Source: Prevotella sp. (GTDB lineage Bacteria; Bacteroidota; Bacteroidia; Bacteroidales; Bacteroidaceae). From it: a DNA stretch of 51,304 nt. This document shows, piece after piece, positions 24,929 to 33,605 of the stretch. Location: contig JAEAMQ010000098.1 in NCBI GenBank assembly GCA_016901395.1, forward strand, positions 1 to 51,304, read 5' to 3'. The notes below the pieces were generated by a model, which had not been told where the DNA came from, searched no databases, and worked only from the letters and a program-made list of their open reading frames with translations. Position numbers and translations under genes: made by a program. Position 1 is the stretch's first letter; each line of letters opens with the position of its first letter.

Positions 24929-27103
24929 ATGATAGACCAAAAAGTCAAGACGTTGTTTTTGGCTCTTATAACATCGGGCTCTGTCTCTGCACAGGGTACA
25001 TTGGCCGATTATCAGAGAGCATACGGTCTTTACGACAAGTTTCAACAGAAAAACGTGAGCCATTGGGCGCACGATGTGAGATGGAAAGACTCTGCCAATG
25101 TGGTGTATTACATTGATGGAGAGAAGGGAAGGCAATATATAGCCTACTGTGTCGCCGACGGCCAGACGCAGATGTTTGACTCTGAGGAGGCGATGAAAAA
25201 GGCAATGGGCATCAACGATGAGGAACGCAGAAACAATCCTCGGCATGAGAGTCCGTTCCGTCGCCCTTCCCGTCACTGGATGGAGACCGACGATGAGCAG
25301 GCTCAGGAAGTGGTGAAGTCGCCCGACGGCAAGTTGGATGCTTGGATAGAGGGTTACAACGTCATGGTGCATGAGGTGGGGCGCCCCTATTCCGAAAAAC
25401 GTGCCCTCACGCAGGATGGCACCATCGGACGCTATTACAGCAGTAGCATCTACTGGAGTCCCGATTCCAAGAAAATCATGGTGTGCAAGCGCAACAAGGT
25501 AGACAAGCGTTATGTCTACTATGTGGAGTCGTCGCCCGCTGATCAGCTTCAGCCCATCCTCCACAAACAGGAATATGCCAAACCCGGCGACGAGTTGCCC
25601 CAGCACTGGCCCACCATCATCGACGTGGCTACGGGGGCGAGGGTGGAGGCCCCGGCCGCCGAAATCGAGAACCAGTATGCGCTGGACGGGTTTCAGTGGA
25701 CACCTGACTCGCGCGAGGTGACGATGGAATACAACCGTCGGGGACATCAGCTCTATTGCGTGTTGGCGATGGATGCCACGACGGGTGCGCTCCGCACCAT
25801 TGCCGAGGAGCGTTCCAACACGTTTGTCAACTACTCCCGCCTCTGGCGACAATATATCAACGAGGGTCGCCAGATGCTCTGGACCTCCGAGCGTGACAAC
25901 TGGAACCACCTTTATATATATGACGTGCGCAAGACCGACAAGAAAGGTCGTGTGGTGGCCTCCGCGCCCCGCCAGATCACCAAGGGCGACTGGTTTGTGC
26001 GCCAGGTGAAGAAAGTGGACGAGAAACAGGGCGTCATCTATTTCTCGGCATCGGGCGTCAGCAAGGCCGAAGATCCTTATCTCGTACACGACTACCGCAT
26101 CGGGCTTGACGGTAAAAACATGGTGTGTCTCACGCCCGAGAACGGCAATCACATGGTGGAATATTCGCCCGACTACCGTTATCTGGTCGACACCTACAGC
26201 CGTGTGGACCAGGCTCCGGTGACCGTGTTGCGCAATGCCGTCGACGGGCAGATCATCAAGACCCTGGAGACGGCTGACATCAGCAAACTCAAGGCCAACG
26301 GATGGGTGGCCCCCGAGGTGTTCACGGCCAAGGGACGTGATGGCAAGACCGACATGTGGGGCATCATCCAGCGCCCGACCAACTTCGATCCCAACCGCAA
26401 ATATCCTGTCATCGAGTACATCTATGCAGGTCCCGGCGATGCCTATACGCCCAAGAATTTCATCTCTTACAACTGGAACATGACCGCGTTGGCCGAGCTG
26501 GGATTCATCGTGGTGCAGCTCGACGCGATGGGCACCAGCTATCGGGGCAAGCGGTTTGAGGAGGTGTGCTACAAAAACCTGCAGGATGCCGGTTTCCCCG
26601 ACCGTGAGTTGTGGATCAAGGCCGCCGCGGAGAAATATCCTTACATGGATGCCGGCAACGTGGGTATCTTCGGCGCGTCGGCCGGCGGACAGGAGTCGAC
26701 CACGGCTGTGTTGCTCCACGGCGATTTCTACAAGGCCGCCTACAGTTCGTGCGGATGCCACGACAACCGTATGGACAAGATTTGGTGGAACGAGCAATGG
26801 ATGGGATGGCCCATCGATTCCAGCTATGTGCGGTCGAGCAATGTTTACAACGCCCCGAAGCTGGAGCGCCCGCTGATGCTTGTCGTGGGCGAGATGGACG
26901 ACAATGTAGACCCGTCGAGCACCATGCAGGTGGTCAACGCCCTGGTCAAGGCTGGCAAAGACTTCGACCTTGTGGTACTCCCCGGCGTGCACCACACGAT
27001 GGGCGAGACCTTCGGCGAGCACAAACGCTATGACTTCTTTGTCAAAAACCTCTTGCATGTCATACCGCCGGCATGGGGGGATGTCAAGAACAATAAACAT
27101 TAA
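24929..27103 (+). CDS. S9 family peptidase, dipeptidyl peptidase IV-like
   Basis: 724 residues from ATG 24929, with a signal peptide (about 1-21, ending SVSAQ). In-frame sequence upstream overlaps the kinase gene and lacks a signal peptide. The N-terminal DPPIV beta-propeller (about 60-470) is followed by an alpha/beta hydrolase domain with Ser in GASAGGQES, Asp in GEMDDNVD and His in GVHHTMGE. It removes dipeptides (often X-Pro) from peptides in the periplasm or at the surface, in line with proteolytic or peptide-using oral and gut Bacteroidetes. A strong terminator follows. Confidence 0.92.
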   Translation: MIDQKVKTLFLALITSGSVSAQGTLADYQRAYGLYDKFQQKNVSHWAHDVRWKDSANVVYYIDGEKGRQYIAYCVADGQTQMFDSEEAMKKAMGINDEERRNNPRHESPFRRPSRHWMETDDEQAQEVVKSPDGKLDAWIEGYNVMVHEVGRPYSEKRALTQDGTIGRYYSSSIYWSPDSKKIMVCKRNKVDKRYVYYVESSPADQLQPILHKQEYAKPGDELPQHWPTIIDVATGARVEAPAAEIENQYALDGFQWTPDSREVTMEYNRRGHQLYCVLAMDATTGALRTIAEERSNTFVNYSRLWRQYINEGRQMLWTSERDNWNHLYIYDVRKTDKKGRVVASAPRQITKGDWFVRQVKKVDEKQGVIYFSASGVSKAEDPYLVHDYRIGLDGKNMVCLTPENGNHMVEYSPDYRYLVDTYSRVDQAPVTVLRNAVDGQIIKTLETADISKLKANGWVAPEVFTAKGRDGKTDMWGIIQRPTNFDPNRKYPVIEYIYAGPGDAYTPKNFISYNWNMTALAELGFIVVQLDAMGTSYRGKRFEEVCYKNLQDAGFPDRELWIKAAAEKYPYMDAGNVGIFGASAGGQESTTAVLLHGDFYKAAYSSCGCHDNRMDKIWWNEQWMGWPIDSSYVRSSNVYNAPKLERPLMLVVGEMDDNVDPSSTMQVVNALVKAGKDFDLVVLPGVHHTMGETFGEHKRYDFFVKNLLHVIPPAWGDVKNNKH

Positions 27104-27123
27104 ACATTAAACAATAAACATTC

Positions 27124-27172
27124 GATGCCACCACTTCAAGTCTCGTGCTTGTTGTGGTGGCATCATTGTTTT
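27124..27172 (+). terminator. Terminator after the DPP IV-like gene
   Basis: Perfect 11-bp stem GATGCCACCAC (27124-27134) / GTGGTGGCATC (27154-27164), then ATTGTTTT. It is preceded at 27100-27120 by short ATTAAACA-type direct repeats. Confidence 0.8.
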
Positions 27173-27230
27173 CAGGAGAGAAGAATACGTGAAAAATGCC
27201 TTTAAATTCTGATGGTAATTTCCTCGTTTT

Positions 27231-27318
27231 ACGATTCGGTACTAATCGTCTCGCGTTTCGGTACTAATCGCGTCACGATTAGGTACTAATCGTCATGCGA
27301 TTCGGTACTAATCGTGGA
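27231..27318. repeat. Array A: four tandem 22-nt dyad repeats
   Basis: Units 27231-27252, 27253-27274, 27275-27296 and 27297-27318 share CGATTMGGTACTAATCG plus a 4-5-nt variable linker. The third unit core is the perfect palindrome CGATTAG-GTA-CTAATCG. Related arrays are at 35216 and 46916. There are no unique spacers, so it is not a CRISPR array. The rest of the 554-nt spacer 27104-27657 holds a terminator, one GC-rich dispersed repeat (about 27492-27512) and a promoter, but no gene. Confidence 0.9.
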
Positions 27319-27491
27319 GCGGTTATTGGTTGGCGATGTAAGTGTTTGATAATGAGTGGATTGAGATTTTCCTTTTATTGCCATTTAAATGGATCTCGTT
27401 TCTCATCATTCTGTGGCTTTGGCACGGATGGACAAAATAGTATTTAAACCTTGATAAATTCGGTTTTCATGGGTACATATATTATAGGGGA

Positions 27492-27512
27492 TTGCCCTGT
27501 GCATGCCCGCAG
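27492..27512. repeat. Dispersed GC-rich repeat, copy 1 (diverged)
   Basis: Contains CCCTGTGCATGCCCGCAG. It is one or two mismatches from the 20-nt consensus TGCCCCGTGCATGCCCGCAC, found three more times near the right end of the window. Confidence 0.65.
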
Positions 27513-27594
27513 TGATTTGACCCATACCGCTTTCTGTATTGTTAATTAGTCTTAACTTTCTCTATGATATTAAGTTTTATTTGGATTTAATGCG

Positions 27595-27602
27595 TACTTT
27601 TG
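27595..27602 (+). promoter_or_regulatory. -7 element for the GltD-like gene
   Basis: TACTTTTG, 55 nt before the ATG at 27658. A TTTGG at about 27580 is a weak -33 candidate. Confidence 0.45.
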
Positions 27603-27657
27603 CAAAGTAGAGTTGACAAATCAAGGATAAAAACAAATCAATGATAATAAAATAGGT

Positions 27658-28992
27658 ATGAGTCAGCAAGAAGAAAATGATGCTTTTCAGGTAGTTCACC
27701 ATCCTTATTCCACCCTTGAGGCCATTGAGGAGGCCAAGCGCTGTCTGCGATGCAAGGTGCCCTTGTGCCGTAAGGGATGCCCCATCAGCAACAATATTCC
27801 CGAATTTATTCATCAGTTGTCGAAAGGAAACATTGGTGATGCTATGGCAATCATTAACGAAACCTCTAATCTTCCGGCCATTTGTGGCCGGGTATGTCCT
27901 CATGAGAAACAGTGCCAGGGGCATTGCATCCTAAATAAGAAGGACAAACCTATCCAGATAGGACGGTTGGAGGCTTTCATTGCTGACTTCGATACCGAGA
28001 TGCGTCTCACCCGCGAAAAACTTCCTCAAAAGTCCCGTGGTAATGTGGCCGTGATAGGTTCGGGTCCTGCCGGACTCACCGTGGCTGGCGATCTGGCACG
28101 ACAGGGATTTGCTGTGACCATCTATGAAGGCCAGGAAGAACCTGGCGGCGTGCTCATGTTTGGCATTCCCGAGTACCGTTTGCCTAAGAATGTGGTACGT
28201 GCGGAAATCAGCAAGATTGCTGAGTTGGGTGTCAATTTTGTGACCAAAGCCATGGTTGGTGAGAATGGTATCACAGTTGACTCTCTCTTTGCCAATGGTT
28301 TTGATGCCATCTTCATGGGTACCGGAACGGCCGTTCCGCAAAACATGGACTCCGTGAGTGGTGCTAAACTCCACGGCGTGAGCCAGTCGACCTATCTGCT
28401 CCATCAAGTCAACGCCTATAACGACGGTGCCATCAGTCGTGAGTCGGTGCCTCTGCGCGAAGGCGAACGGGTGGGAGTCATCGGTGGTGGCAATGTGGCG
28501 ATGGATGCCGCGCGCACCGCCATCCGTCTTGGTGCTGATGTCACTGTGATCTATCGGCGCACCGAGGAGGAGATGCCTGCTATCCGACGGGAGTACGAGG
28601 AGGCTGTGAAGGAAGGGGTAAAGTTCCTCTGGGAGTCGAGTGTCACCGAGTTTTTCCCCGGCCCCAATGGCCGGTTGGGAAGTGTGAACCTTCATACTAC
28701 AGAGGGCGACCGCATCGAACCGTTCGACCGCATCTATCTGGCCATCGGTTCGCGACCGGCCAATCGCATCGTCTCGACCACCGATGGCATCGATGTTGAC
28801 GAAAAGGGCTATGTGAAAATACAGGAGCGTCCCTATGGCATGACGACCCGACGGGGTGTGTTTGCCGGTGGCGACGTGGTGCATCGGCCGCAGACGGTGG
28901 TGCTGGCGATGAAGGCAGCCAAGGAGGTGGCGCAGGGTATCGCCCAGTATGTCGATGCCGTGAAGCTGCTGGAATACATTGAGAAACAATAG
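27658..28992 (+). CDS. GltD-like FAD/NAD(P)-dependent oxidoreductase (glutamate synthase small subunit homologue)
   Basis: 444 residues. The N-terminal Fer4-type domain has cysteines in RCLRCKVPLCRKGCP and CGRVCPHEKQCQGHC that ligate two 4Fe-4S clusters. An FAD-binding GSGPAGLTVAGDLA motif is at about 138-151, an NAD(P)-binding GGGNVAMDAAR motif at about 280-290, and the terminal FAD motif VFAGGDVV at about 400. The family transfers electrons from NAD(P)H to glutamate synthase or to ferredoxin (NfnB/SudA-like). No large subunit gene adjoins, so the electron acceptor is unresolved. It is a monocistronic unit ending at a good terminator. Confidence 0.9.
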   Translation: MSQQEENDAFQVVHHPYSTLEAIEEAKRCLRCKVPLCRKGCPISNNIPEFIHQLSKGNIGDAMAIINETSNLPAICGRVCPHEKQCQGHCILNKKDKPIQIGRLEAFIADFDTEMRLTREKLPQKSRGNVAVIGSGPAGLTVAGDLARQGFAVTIYEGQEEPGGVLMFGIPEYRLPKNVVRAEISKIAELGVNFVTKAMVGENGITVDSLFANGFDAIFMGTGTAVPQNMDSVSGAKLHGVSQSTYLLHQVNAYNDGAISRESVPLREGERVGVIGGGNVAMDAARTAIRLGADVTVIYRRTEEEMPAIRREYEEAVKEGVKFLWESSVTEFFPGPNGRLGSVNLHTTEGDRIEPFDRIYLAIGSRPANRIVSTTDGIDVDEKGYVKIQERPYGMTTRRGVFAGGDVVHRPQTVVLAMKAAKEVAQGIAQYVDAVKLLEYIEKQ

Positions 28993-29073
28993 ATATTGGC
29001 TTCCCTCAAACCAGGAAAACATTTTCAGAAAACATACAATCGGTTTTTACCAAACCGCTTTTTTATAAAAAAG

Positions 29074-29110
29074 ACATCGGCTTTTGCATTTTGCATGCCG
29101 ATGTTTTTTT
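29074..29110 (+). terminator. Terminator after the GltD-like gene
   Basis: Stem ACATCGGC (29074-29081) / GCCGATGT (29097-29104) with a T7 run. Confidence 0.9.
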
Positions 29111-29128
29111 ATTCTCCAATCTTTTCAT

Positions 29129-29136
29129 TAACTTTG
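29129..29136 (+). promoter_or_regulatory. -7 element for the cobalamin operon
   Basis: TAACTTTG immediately before the cobalamin riboswitch. It would place the start of transcription a few nt before the aptamer. Confidence 0.6.
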
Positions 29137-29144
29137 CATCCGCA

Positions 29145-29300
29145 ACAGGTTCTCTATTATGGAGATTAAAATGGGAACCGGGTGAGAGTCCCGGACAGTC
29201 CCGCTGCTGTAATCGGCATTGTGGTTATGCACCATGTCACTGGTCTCTTGACCGGGAAGACGCATAGCTGAGGCCGTAAGTCAGAAGACCTGCCGTTGCA
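29145..29300 (+). promoter_or_regulatory. Cobalamin (B12) riboswitch
   Basis: The leader shows conserved B12-element blocks in order: ATGGGAACCGGGTGAGAG, TCCCGGACAGTCCCGCTGCT, GTAATCGGCAT, and the terminal B12 box with GTCAGAAGACCTGCC (29279-29294). It precedes btuB by about 30 nt. A short stem GAACA/TGTTC (29302-29316) lies between the aptamer and the ATG and may be part of the expression platform. No intrinsic terminator separates it from btuB, so control is probably at translation initiation. Adenosylcobalamin or related B12 forms should repress the operon. Confidence 0.93.
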
Positions 29301-29326
29301 CGAACAATTTCTGTTCTCGAGGAAGA

Positions 29327-31324
29327 ATGCGAAAGTACATCATCATCGCCATCATGGGTCTGGCTATGAGTCCGTGTGTGACTATGGCACAGCGAGACAC
29401 CATCTCTCTGCAAGGGGTGGTGGTCAACGGCGTGGCTCCCGGCAATAATGTGGCGTCGGTAGTGCCCCGTCAGCAGGTCGACCGTGAGAAAATGGTGCGC
29501 CTCGGAATCTTCAACATCGAGGATGCTCTCAAGCACATGGCCGGCATCACGGTGAAAGACTATGGCGGTGCGGGTGGCATGAAGACGGTGTCGGTGCGTG
29601 GCATCGGGGCCAAACACACCGCGGTGGTCTACGATGGCGTTGCGCTGACCGACTGTCAGACGGGCGAAATTGACCTCAGCAGATACAGTCTCGACAACCT
29701 CAAGAGCCTGCAGCTGACCATCGGCGATGGCGACAACATCTTCATTCCGGCCCGAAGTGTGGCATCGGCGGCCTCTTTGGAACTCACCACCGATCTTGGT
29801 ACTGCCGCCGGACCTGCTCAGGCGCTGCGTGTTGGTACCACGGTGGGATCATGGGGCACTGTCAAACCTTCGGTGTTCTATCGTACATTGTTAGGCTCTC
29901 ATGTGATGATGAATGTTCAGGGCGAGTATCTCTATTCTGAAAATGACTATCCCTTTACATTGACCAATGTTGAATTGGTGACCCATGAGCGCCGCAAGAA
30001 CAGCAGAATGAACAGTGGTCATGCAGAGACAAATCTCATCTGGACACCTGATAACAGCACCAGGGTGGGAGCGAAGCTGTTTTATTATGACAACTCCCGG
30101 CATTTGCCCGGCATCGTTCACCTTTATACGCAGGACAATGACGAGCGTCTGCATGAGCGCAATGCGTTCGGACAGCTCAACTATCTCGGCCTCTGGTCTT
30201 CCCGATGGTCGATGAAAGCCGCCGCGAAATTCAATTGGAACTCCAGTCTTTACAAGGTAGGCGTGCCGAGTGGTGGCGTGAAAAGCGAGAGCTACTGGCA
30301 GCGGGAGTACTATGCCACGATGTCGTGGCTCTACTCTCCCATGTCCTGGTGGTCGTGGAGCTACGCTGCAGACTATGCGCTCAACAATCTTAACAGCACG
30401 CTGACGACATCTACCGGCGGCGTGAATAGTCCCATCAGCGTGGGACCTTACCGCCATACCGTGTTGCAATCTCTGTCTACTAAGGTCACGGCGGGGCATC
30501 TTACGGGTACGGCGCGGCTGCTCTGGTCCAACTATTTCAATGGTGTGAGGCAAGGAGAGGCATCTGCCGATGCCCATCGCTGGTCGCCCTCGGTGTCGCT
30601 GTCCTGGCAGCTGACCGAGCGTCCGCATCTCTTTGTCAGGATGTTTTGGAAGAATATCTTCCGCGTCCCGACCTTCAACGAACTCTATTATTATCATATC
30701 GGTACGGCAAGCCTGCAACCTGAGAACACCCAGCAGTGGAATTTGGGATTTACCGGGAATGTGGAGCGGGGAGCTTTCGGCCTACGTTTCACCGTGGACG
30801 GATATTTGTCTGAGGTGAACAATAAGATAGTGGCCATCCCCTTCAATATGTTTGTGTGGCGTATGATGAACTTAGGCAAGGTGGGTGTGCATGGCTTGGA
30901 TGTGACCATAGATGCTACCCAGCGGCTCTCCGCAACCCATCAGCTGCAGCTGACGGGCAATTACAGTCTGCAAAAAGCGCAAAACAAAACCAACAAACAG
31001 TCGGTGAACTATGGCAAACAAATAGCCTACACACCCGAACACAGTTTCTCCGCAGCCCTGAGTTGGCTCAATCCGTGGGTCAATCTCACCCTCAGCATGG
31101 ACGGAATGAGCCATCGCTGGGCCACCAATGAGCACGCCGATGAGACACGCATACCCGGATTTGCCGAGATGGAAGTGTCGGCTTTCCGGACATTGGGATG
31201 GAAACACTGTCGCTTGACATTGAGAGGCGGCATCCAAAACATCCTTAACAAGCAATATGACATCGTTGCTCATTATCCCATGCCCGGTAGGTCGTGGAAA
31301 CTTTCAGCAACGCTGGAACTATAA
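29327..31324 (+). CDS. btuB: TonB-dependent outer membrane cobalamin receptor
   Basis: 665 residues. A signal peptide (about 1-21, ending TMAQ) is followed by a plug domain (about 30-150: IEDALKHMAGITVKDYGG, then MKTVSVRGIGAKHTAVVYDG), then a 22-strand barrel ending in an aromatic-rich segment WKLSATLEL. It has no N-terminal carboxypeptidase-like domain, so it is a classical short BtuB rather than a SusC type. It moves B12 across the outer membrane using TonB energy. Position right after a B12 riboswitch and before the BtuG-like gene fixes the substrate. Confidence 0.94.
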   Translation: MRKYIIIAIMGLAMSPCVTMAQRDTISLQGVVVNGVAPGNNVASVVPRQQVDREKMVRLGIFNIEDALKHMAGITVKDYGGAGGMKTVSVRGIGAKHTAVVYDGVALTDCQTGEIDLSRYSLDNLKSLQLTIGDGDNIFIPARSVASAASLELTTDLGTAAGPAQALRVGTTVGSWGTVKPSVFYRTLLGSHVMMNVQGEYLYSENDYPFTLTNVELVTHERRKNSRMNSGHAETNLIWTPDNSTRVGAKLFYYDNSRHLPGIVHLYTQDNDERLHERNAFGQLNYLGLWSSRWSMKAAAKFNWNSSLYKVGVPSGGVKSESYWQREYYATMSWLYSPMSWWSWSYAADYALNNLNSTLTTSTGGVNSPISVGPYRHTVLQSLSTKVTAGHLTGTARLLWSNYFNGVRQGEASADAHRWSPSVSLSWQLTERPHLFVRMFWKNIFRVPTFNELYYYHIGTASLQPENTQQWNLGFTGNVERGAFGLRFTVDGYLSEVNNKIVAIPFNMFVWRMMNLGKVGVHGLDVTIDATQRLSATHQLQLTGNYSLQKAQNKTNKQSVNYGKQIAYTPEHSFSAALSWLNPWVNLTLSMDGMSHRWATNEHADETRIPGFAEMEVSAFRTLGWKHCRLTLRGGIQNILNKQYDIVAHYPMPGRSWKLSATLEL

Positions 31325-31368
31325 TTATTATCTGATTTTCAATTATTCTCAAATCATTAAAGTAACAA

Positions 31369-32451
31369 ATGAAAAAGATTTACTCCTTAATGACCCTGTT
31401 GATGGGTGCGTTGGTCATCACATCGTGTGGTGAAGACGACAACAACGATAATACGTCGGTTACGAAAACCGTGGCCGACGGAGTATATGTGGTGAACGAA
31501 GGCAGTTACTATTTGAACATCAACGGTAGTATAGACTTTCTTGATTACGCCACTTCCAGTGTGACCCGCAAATTCTTCCAGACCGCCAACGGACGTTCGT
31601 TGGGCAGCACTCCCAACAATGCCGTGATCAATGGAGAGGACGAAATGTATATCGCCACGACCGATGAGAACCGTGTGGAGATTGCCAATGCCAAGACATT
31701 GAAGAGCGTCGCCGTGGTAAATATGCGCCAACCTCGCGAATTGGCCTACGACGACAACTATGTTTATGTATCGTCTTACACCGGCCGGGTGTATAAAATC
31801 GACGATAAGTCGCATGAGGTTGTCGACAGTTCCGAGGTCATCGGTGCCAACCTTGAGGGCATTGCGGTGGTCAATGGTAATGTCTATGTGTGCAATTCGT
31901 GGAACCCTGACTACAGCTATAATAAGACTGTGGTGAAGCTCGACACCGAATTGAACAAGAAGAAAGATATCACTGTGGTGACCAATCCTACCTCGATTGT
32001 GACTAATGGAAGCGACATCTTTGTTGTTAGCCAAGGCAATTACAAGGATATTGCTGCCAGCGTTCAGCGTATTGATGCTTCAACCGATGAGGTGACGGAG
32101 ATTGGTCAGGCTACAATGGCGGCCTGCACTGCCGACCGACTCTATCTGGTCAATGCGCCATACGGTGCGGTTCCCACCTACTCCTATTATACCATGACAA
32201 GCAAGACAACCCAGAAGTGGATGGACGGAACAGAAGTGTTTAGTCCATTCGCCATGGGTGTCGACCCGCTGACGGATGATGTCTTCATCACATCGCTGAG
32301 TCAGGATCCTGACACGGGCTATGCCAACTACTCGGGCGACGGCTACTTGGTACGCTATAAGGCTGACGGAACCTTTGTGGGGAAGTATGTCTGCGGCGTA
32401 AATCCAGGTACAATCGTTTTTATAAACCATACCGAGGTTGATGAAAAATAA
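31369..32451 (+). CDS. btuG: Surface lipoprotein with beta-propeller, BtuG-like B12-binding protein
   Basis: 360 residues. Lipobox ITSC gives lipidated Cys20, followed by GEDDNNDN, an acidic stretch like the Bacteroidetes surface-export signal. The rest is repeated beta-propeller blades (YNE-type motifs such as DGVYVVNEGSYY, ELAYDDNYVYVSSYTGRVYK and GIAVVNGNVYVCN). In Bacteroides, BtuG encoded with BtuB binds B12 very tightly at the cell surface and hands it to BtuB. The same gene order and fold here make this the likely counterpart. It overlaps the next gene by 11 nt. Confidence 0.88.
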   Translation: MKKIYSLMTLLMGALVITSCGEDDNNDNTSVTKTVADGVYVVNEGSYYLNINGSIDFLDYATSSVTRKFFQTANGRSLGSTPNNAVINGEDEMYIATTDENRVEIANAKTLKSVAVVNMRQPRELAYDDNYVYVSSYTGRVYKIDDKSHEVVDSSEVIGANLEGIAVVNGNVYVCNSWNPDYSYNKTVVKLDTELNKKKDITVVTNPTSIVTNGSDIFVVSQGNYKDIAASVQRIDASTDEVTEIGQATMAACTADRLYLVNAPYGAVPTYSYYTMTSKTTQKWMDGTEVFSPFAMGVDPLTDDVFITSLSQDPDTGYANYSGDGYLVRYKADGTFVGKYVCGVNPGTIVFINHTEVDEK

Positions 32452-33544
32452 GTTCTTGATGGTGGCGATGGCTGTCCTCGTTGTGGGACTTTCATCTTGC
32501 CACCAACAACCCAAAAACAACAAAAGCCGGGAACACCTACCATTAGCGTATGCCCGGCTTTTATCGATGTCTGACCATGACGGACTGATGGAGGCCACCA
32601 TTGCCGACCCATGGCAGGAAGGCCGCACTCTCCAGACCGTCAGCGTGGGGCATTCACAGGCTGCCCATGCCTTCGCACCGTTCCAACGTGTCATCGTTTT
32701 CTCCACAGCTCATTGCTACCTTCTCGAATGCTTAGGGCTGGCCGGTAGGATTGTCGGAGTATGTGATGCGAGGTATATCCTTATCCCTGATATCCAGAAA
32801 AGGCTGAAAGACGGGCGCATCAAAGATTGCGGCGACTCGATGAGTCCTGATATCGAGCGCATCATCAGTCTCAATCCCGATGCCATCTTTGCCAGTCCGT
32901 TTGAGGGAAGCGGTGGATTTGGTAAGTTGGAGAAACTCGGCATCCCCATCGTTCAGACTGCCGACTACATGGAAACATCGGCTCTGGGCAGAGCTGAATG
33001 GATGAGGTACTACGGTCGTCTTTTCGGCGAAGGCCGTCGGGCAGACTCCCTTTTCCATGTGGTGGACTCCAATTATCAGAGTCTGCGCAATTTTGCGGCC
33101 CGACTTCCCTTGGGTCGCAGTATCCTTACGGAGCGCAAAACCGGCTCCACCTGGTATACGCCCGGAGGAACAAGCAGCATAGGCATGATCATCAAAGACG
33201 CCCATGGTCGCTATGCTTTTGCTGATGACAAGCACGGCGGAAGTCTCGCATTGTCGGCCGAACAGATTATAGACAAGGCCGGAGAAAGTGATGTGTGGGC
33301 TTTCAAATACAATGGCACGCGCATGATGACACGTCAGGACCTTCTGCGAGAATACCATGGTTATGTCTCGCTCAAAGCTTTCCGTACCGGTGCTATCTAT
33401 GAGTGCAATACTACCGAGGTGCCCTATTTTGAGGAGGTACCCTTTCGTCCCGACTACCTCCTGCGCGAGATGATTCAGCTGTTGCACCCCAAGACCGTGT
33501 TGGGCGGATTGCGCTATTACCGACCACTCAACGCAAAATCCTAA
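32441..33544 (+). CDS. btuF: B12/metal-chelate ABC transporter substrate-binding lipoprotein (BtuF-like)
   Basis: 367 residues from ATG 32441, overlapping btuG by 11 nt (translational coupling). Lipobox LSSC gives Cys20. The class III periplasmic binding fold (PF01497-like) shows ERIISLNPDAIFASPFEG and a C-terminal RPDYLLREMIQLLHP helix. It should capture cobalamin in the periplasm for the BtuC permease encoded next. The substrate is assigned by operon and riboswitch. Confidence 0.88.
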   Translation: MKNKFLMVAMAVLVVGLSSCHQQPKNNKSREHLPLAYARLLSMSDHDGLMEATIADPWQEGRTLQTVSVGHSQAAHAFAPFQRVIVFSTAHCYLLECLGLAGRIVGVCDARYILIPDIQKRLKDGRIKDCGDSMSPDIERIISLNPDAIFASPFEGSGGFGKLEKLGIPIVQTADYMETSALGRAEWMRYYGRLFGEGRRADSLFHVVDSNYQSLRNFAARLPLGRSILTERKTGSTWYTPGGTSSIGMIIKDAHGRYAFADDKHGGSLALSAEQIIDKAGESDVWAFKYNGTRMMTRQDLLREYHGYVSLKAFRTGAIYECNTTEVPYFEEVPFRPDYLLREMIQLLHPKTVLGGLRYYRPLNAKS

Positions 33545-33547
33545 ATC

Positions 33548-33579
33548 CTATTGCCAAATCTACTTGGATTTGGCAATAG
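33548..33579 (+). terminator. Intercistronic 13-bp hairpin between btuF and btuC
   Basis: CTATTGCCAAATC (33548-33560) and GATTTGGCAATAG (33567-33579) pair perfectly over a 6-nt loop. The stem starts 4 nt after the btuF stop. There is no U-run. It could attenuate btuC expression or stabilise the upstream mRNA. Confidence 0.55.
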
Positions 33580-33605
33580 AATGATGGTCTTTCCGTTATT
33601 TGTTT

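Noticed and set aside
24902..27100. 732-residue minus-strand open frame opposite the DPP IV gene
   Set aside because: It is the reverse-frame shadow of a gene with intact catalytic motifs. The translation is His/Val/Gly-rich with no domain.
27231..27318. CRISPR array
   Set aside because: Units of 22 nt are contiguous with only 4-5-nt linkers; there are no unique spacers and no cas genes.
29129..29300. Small protein gene overlapping the B12 leader
   Set aside because: The sequence is explained by the conserved cobalamin riboswitch blocks.
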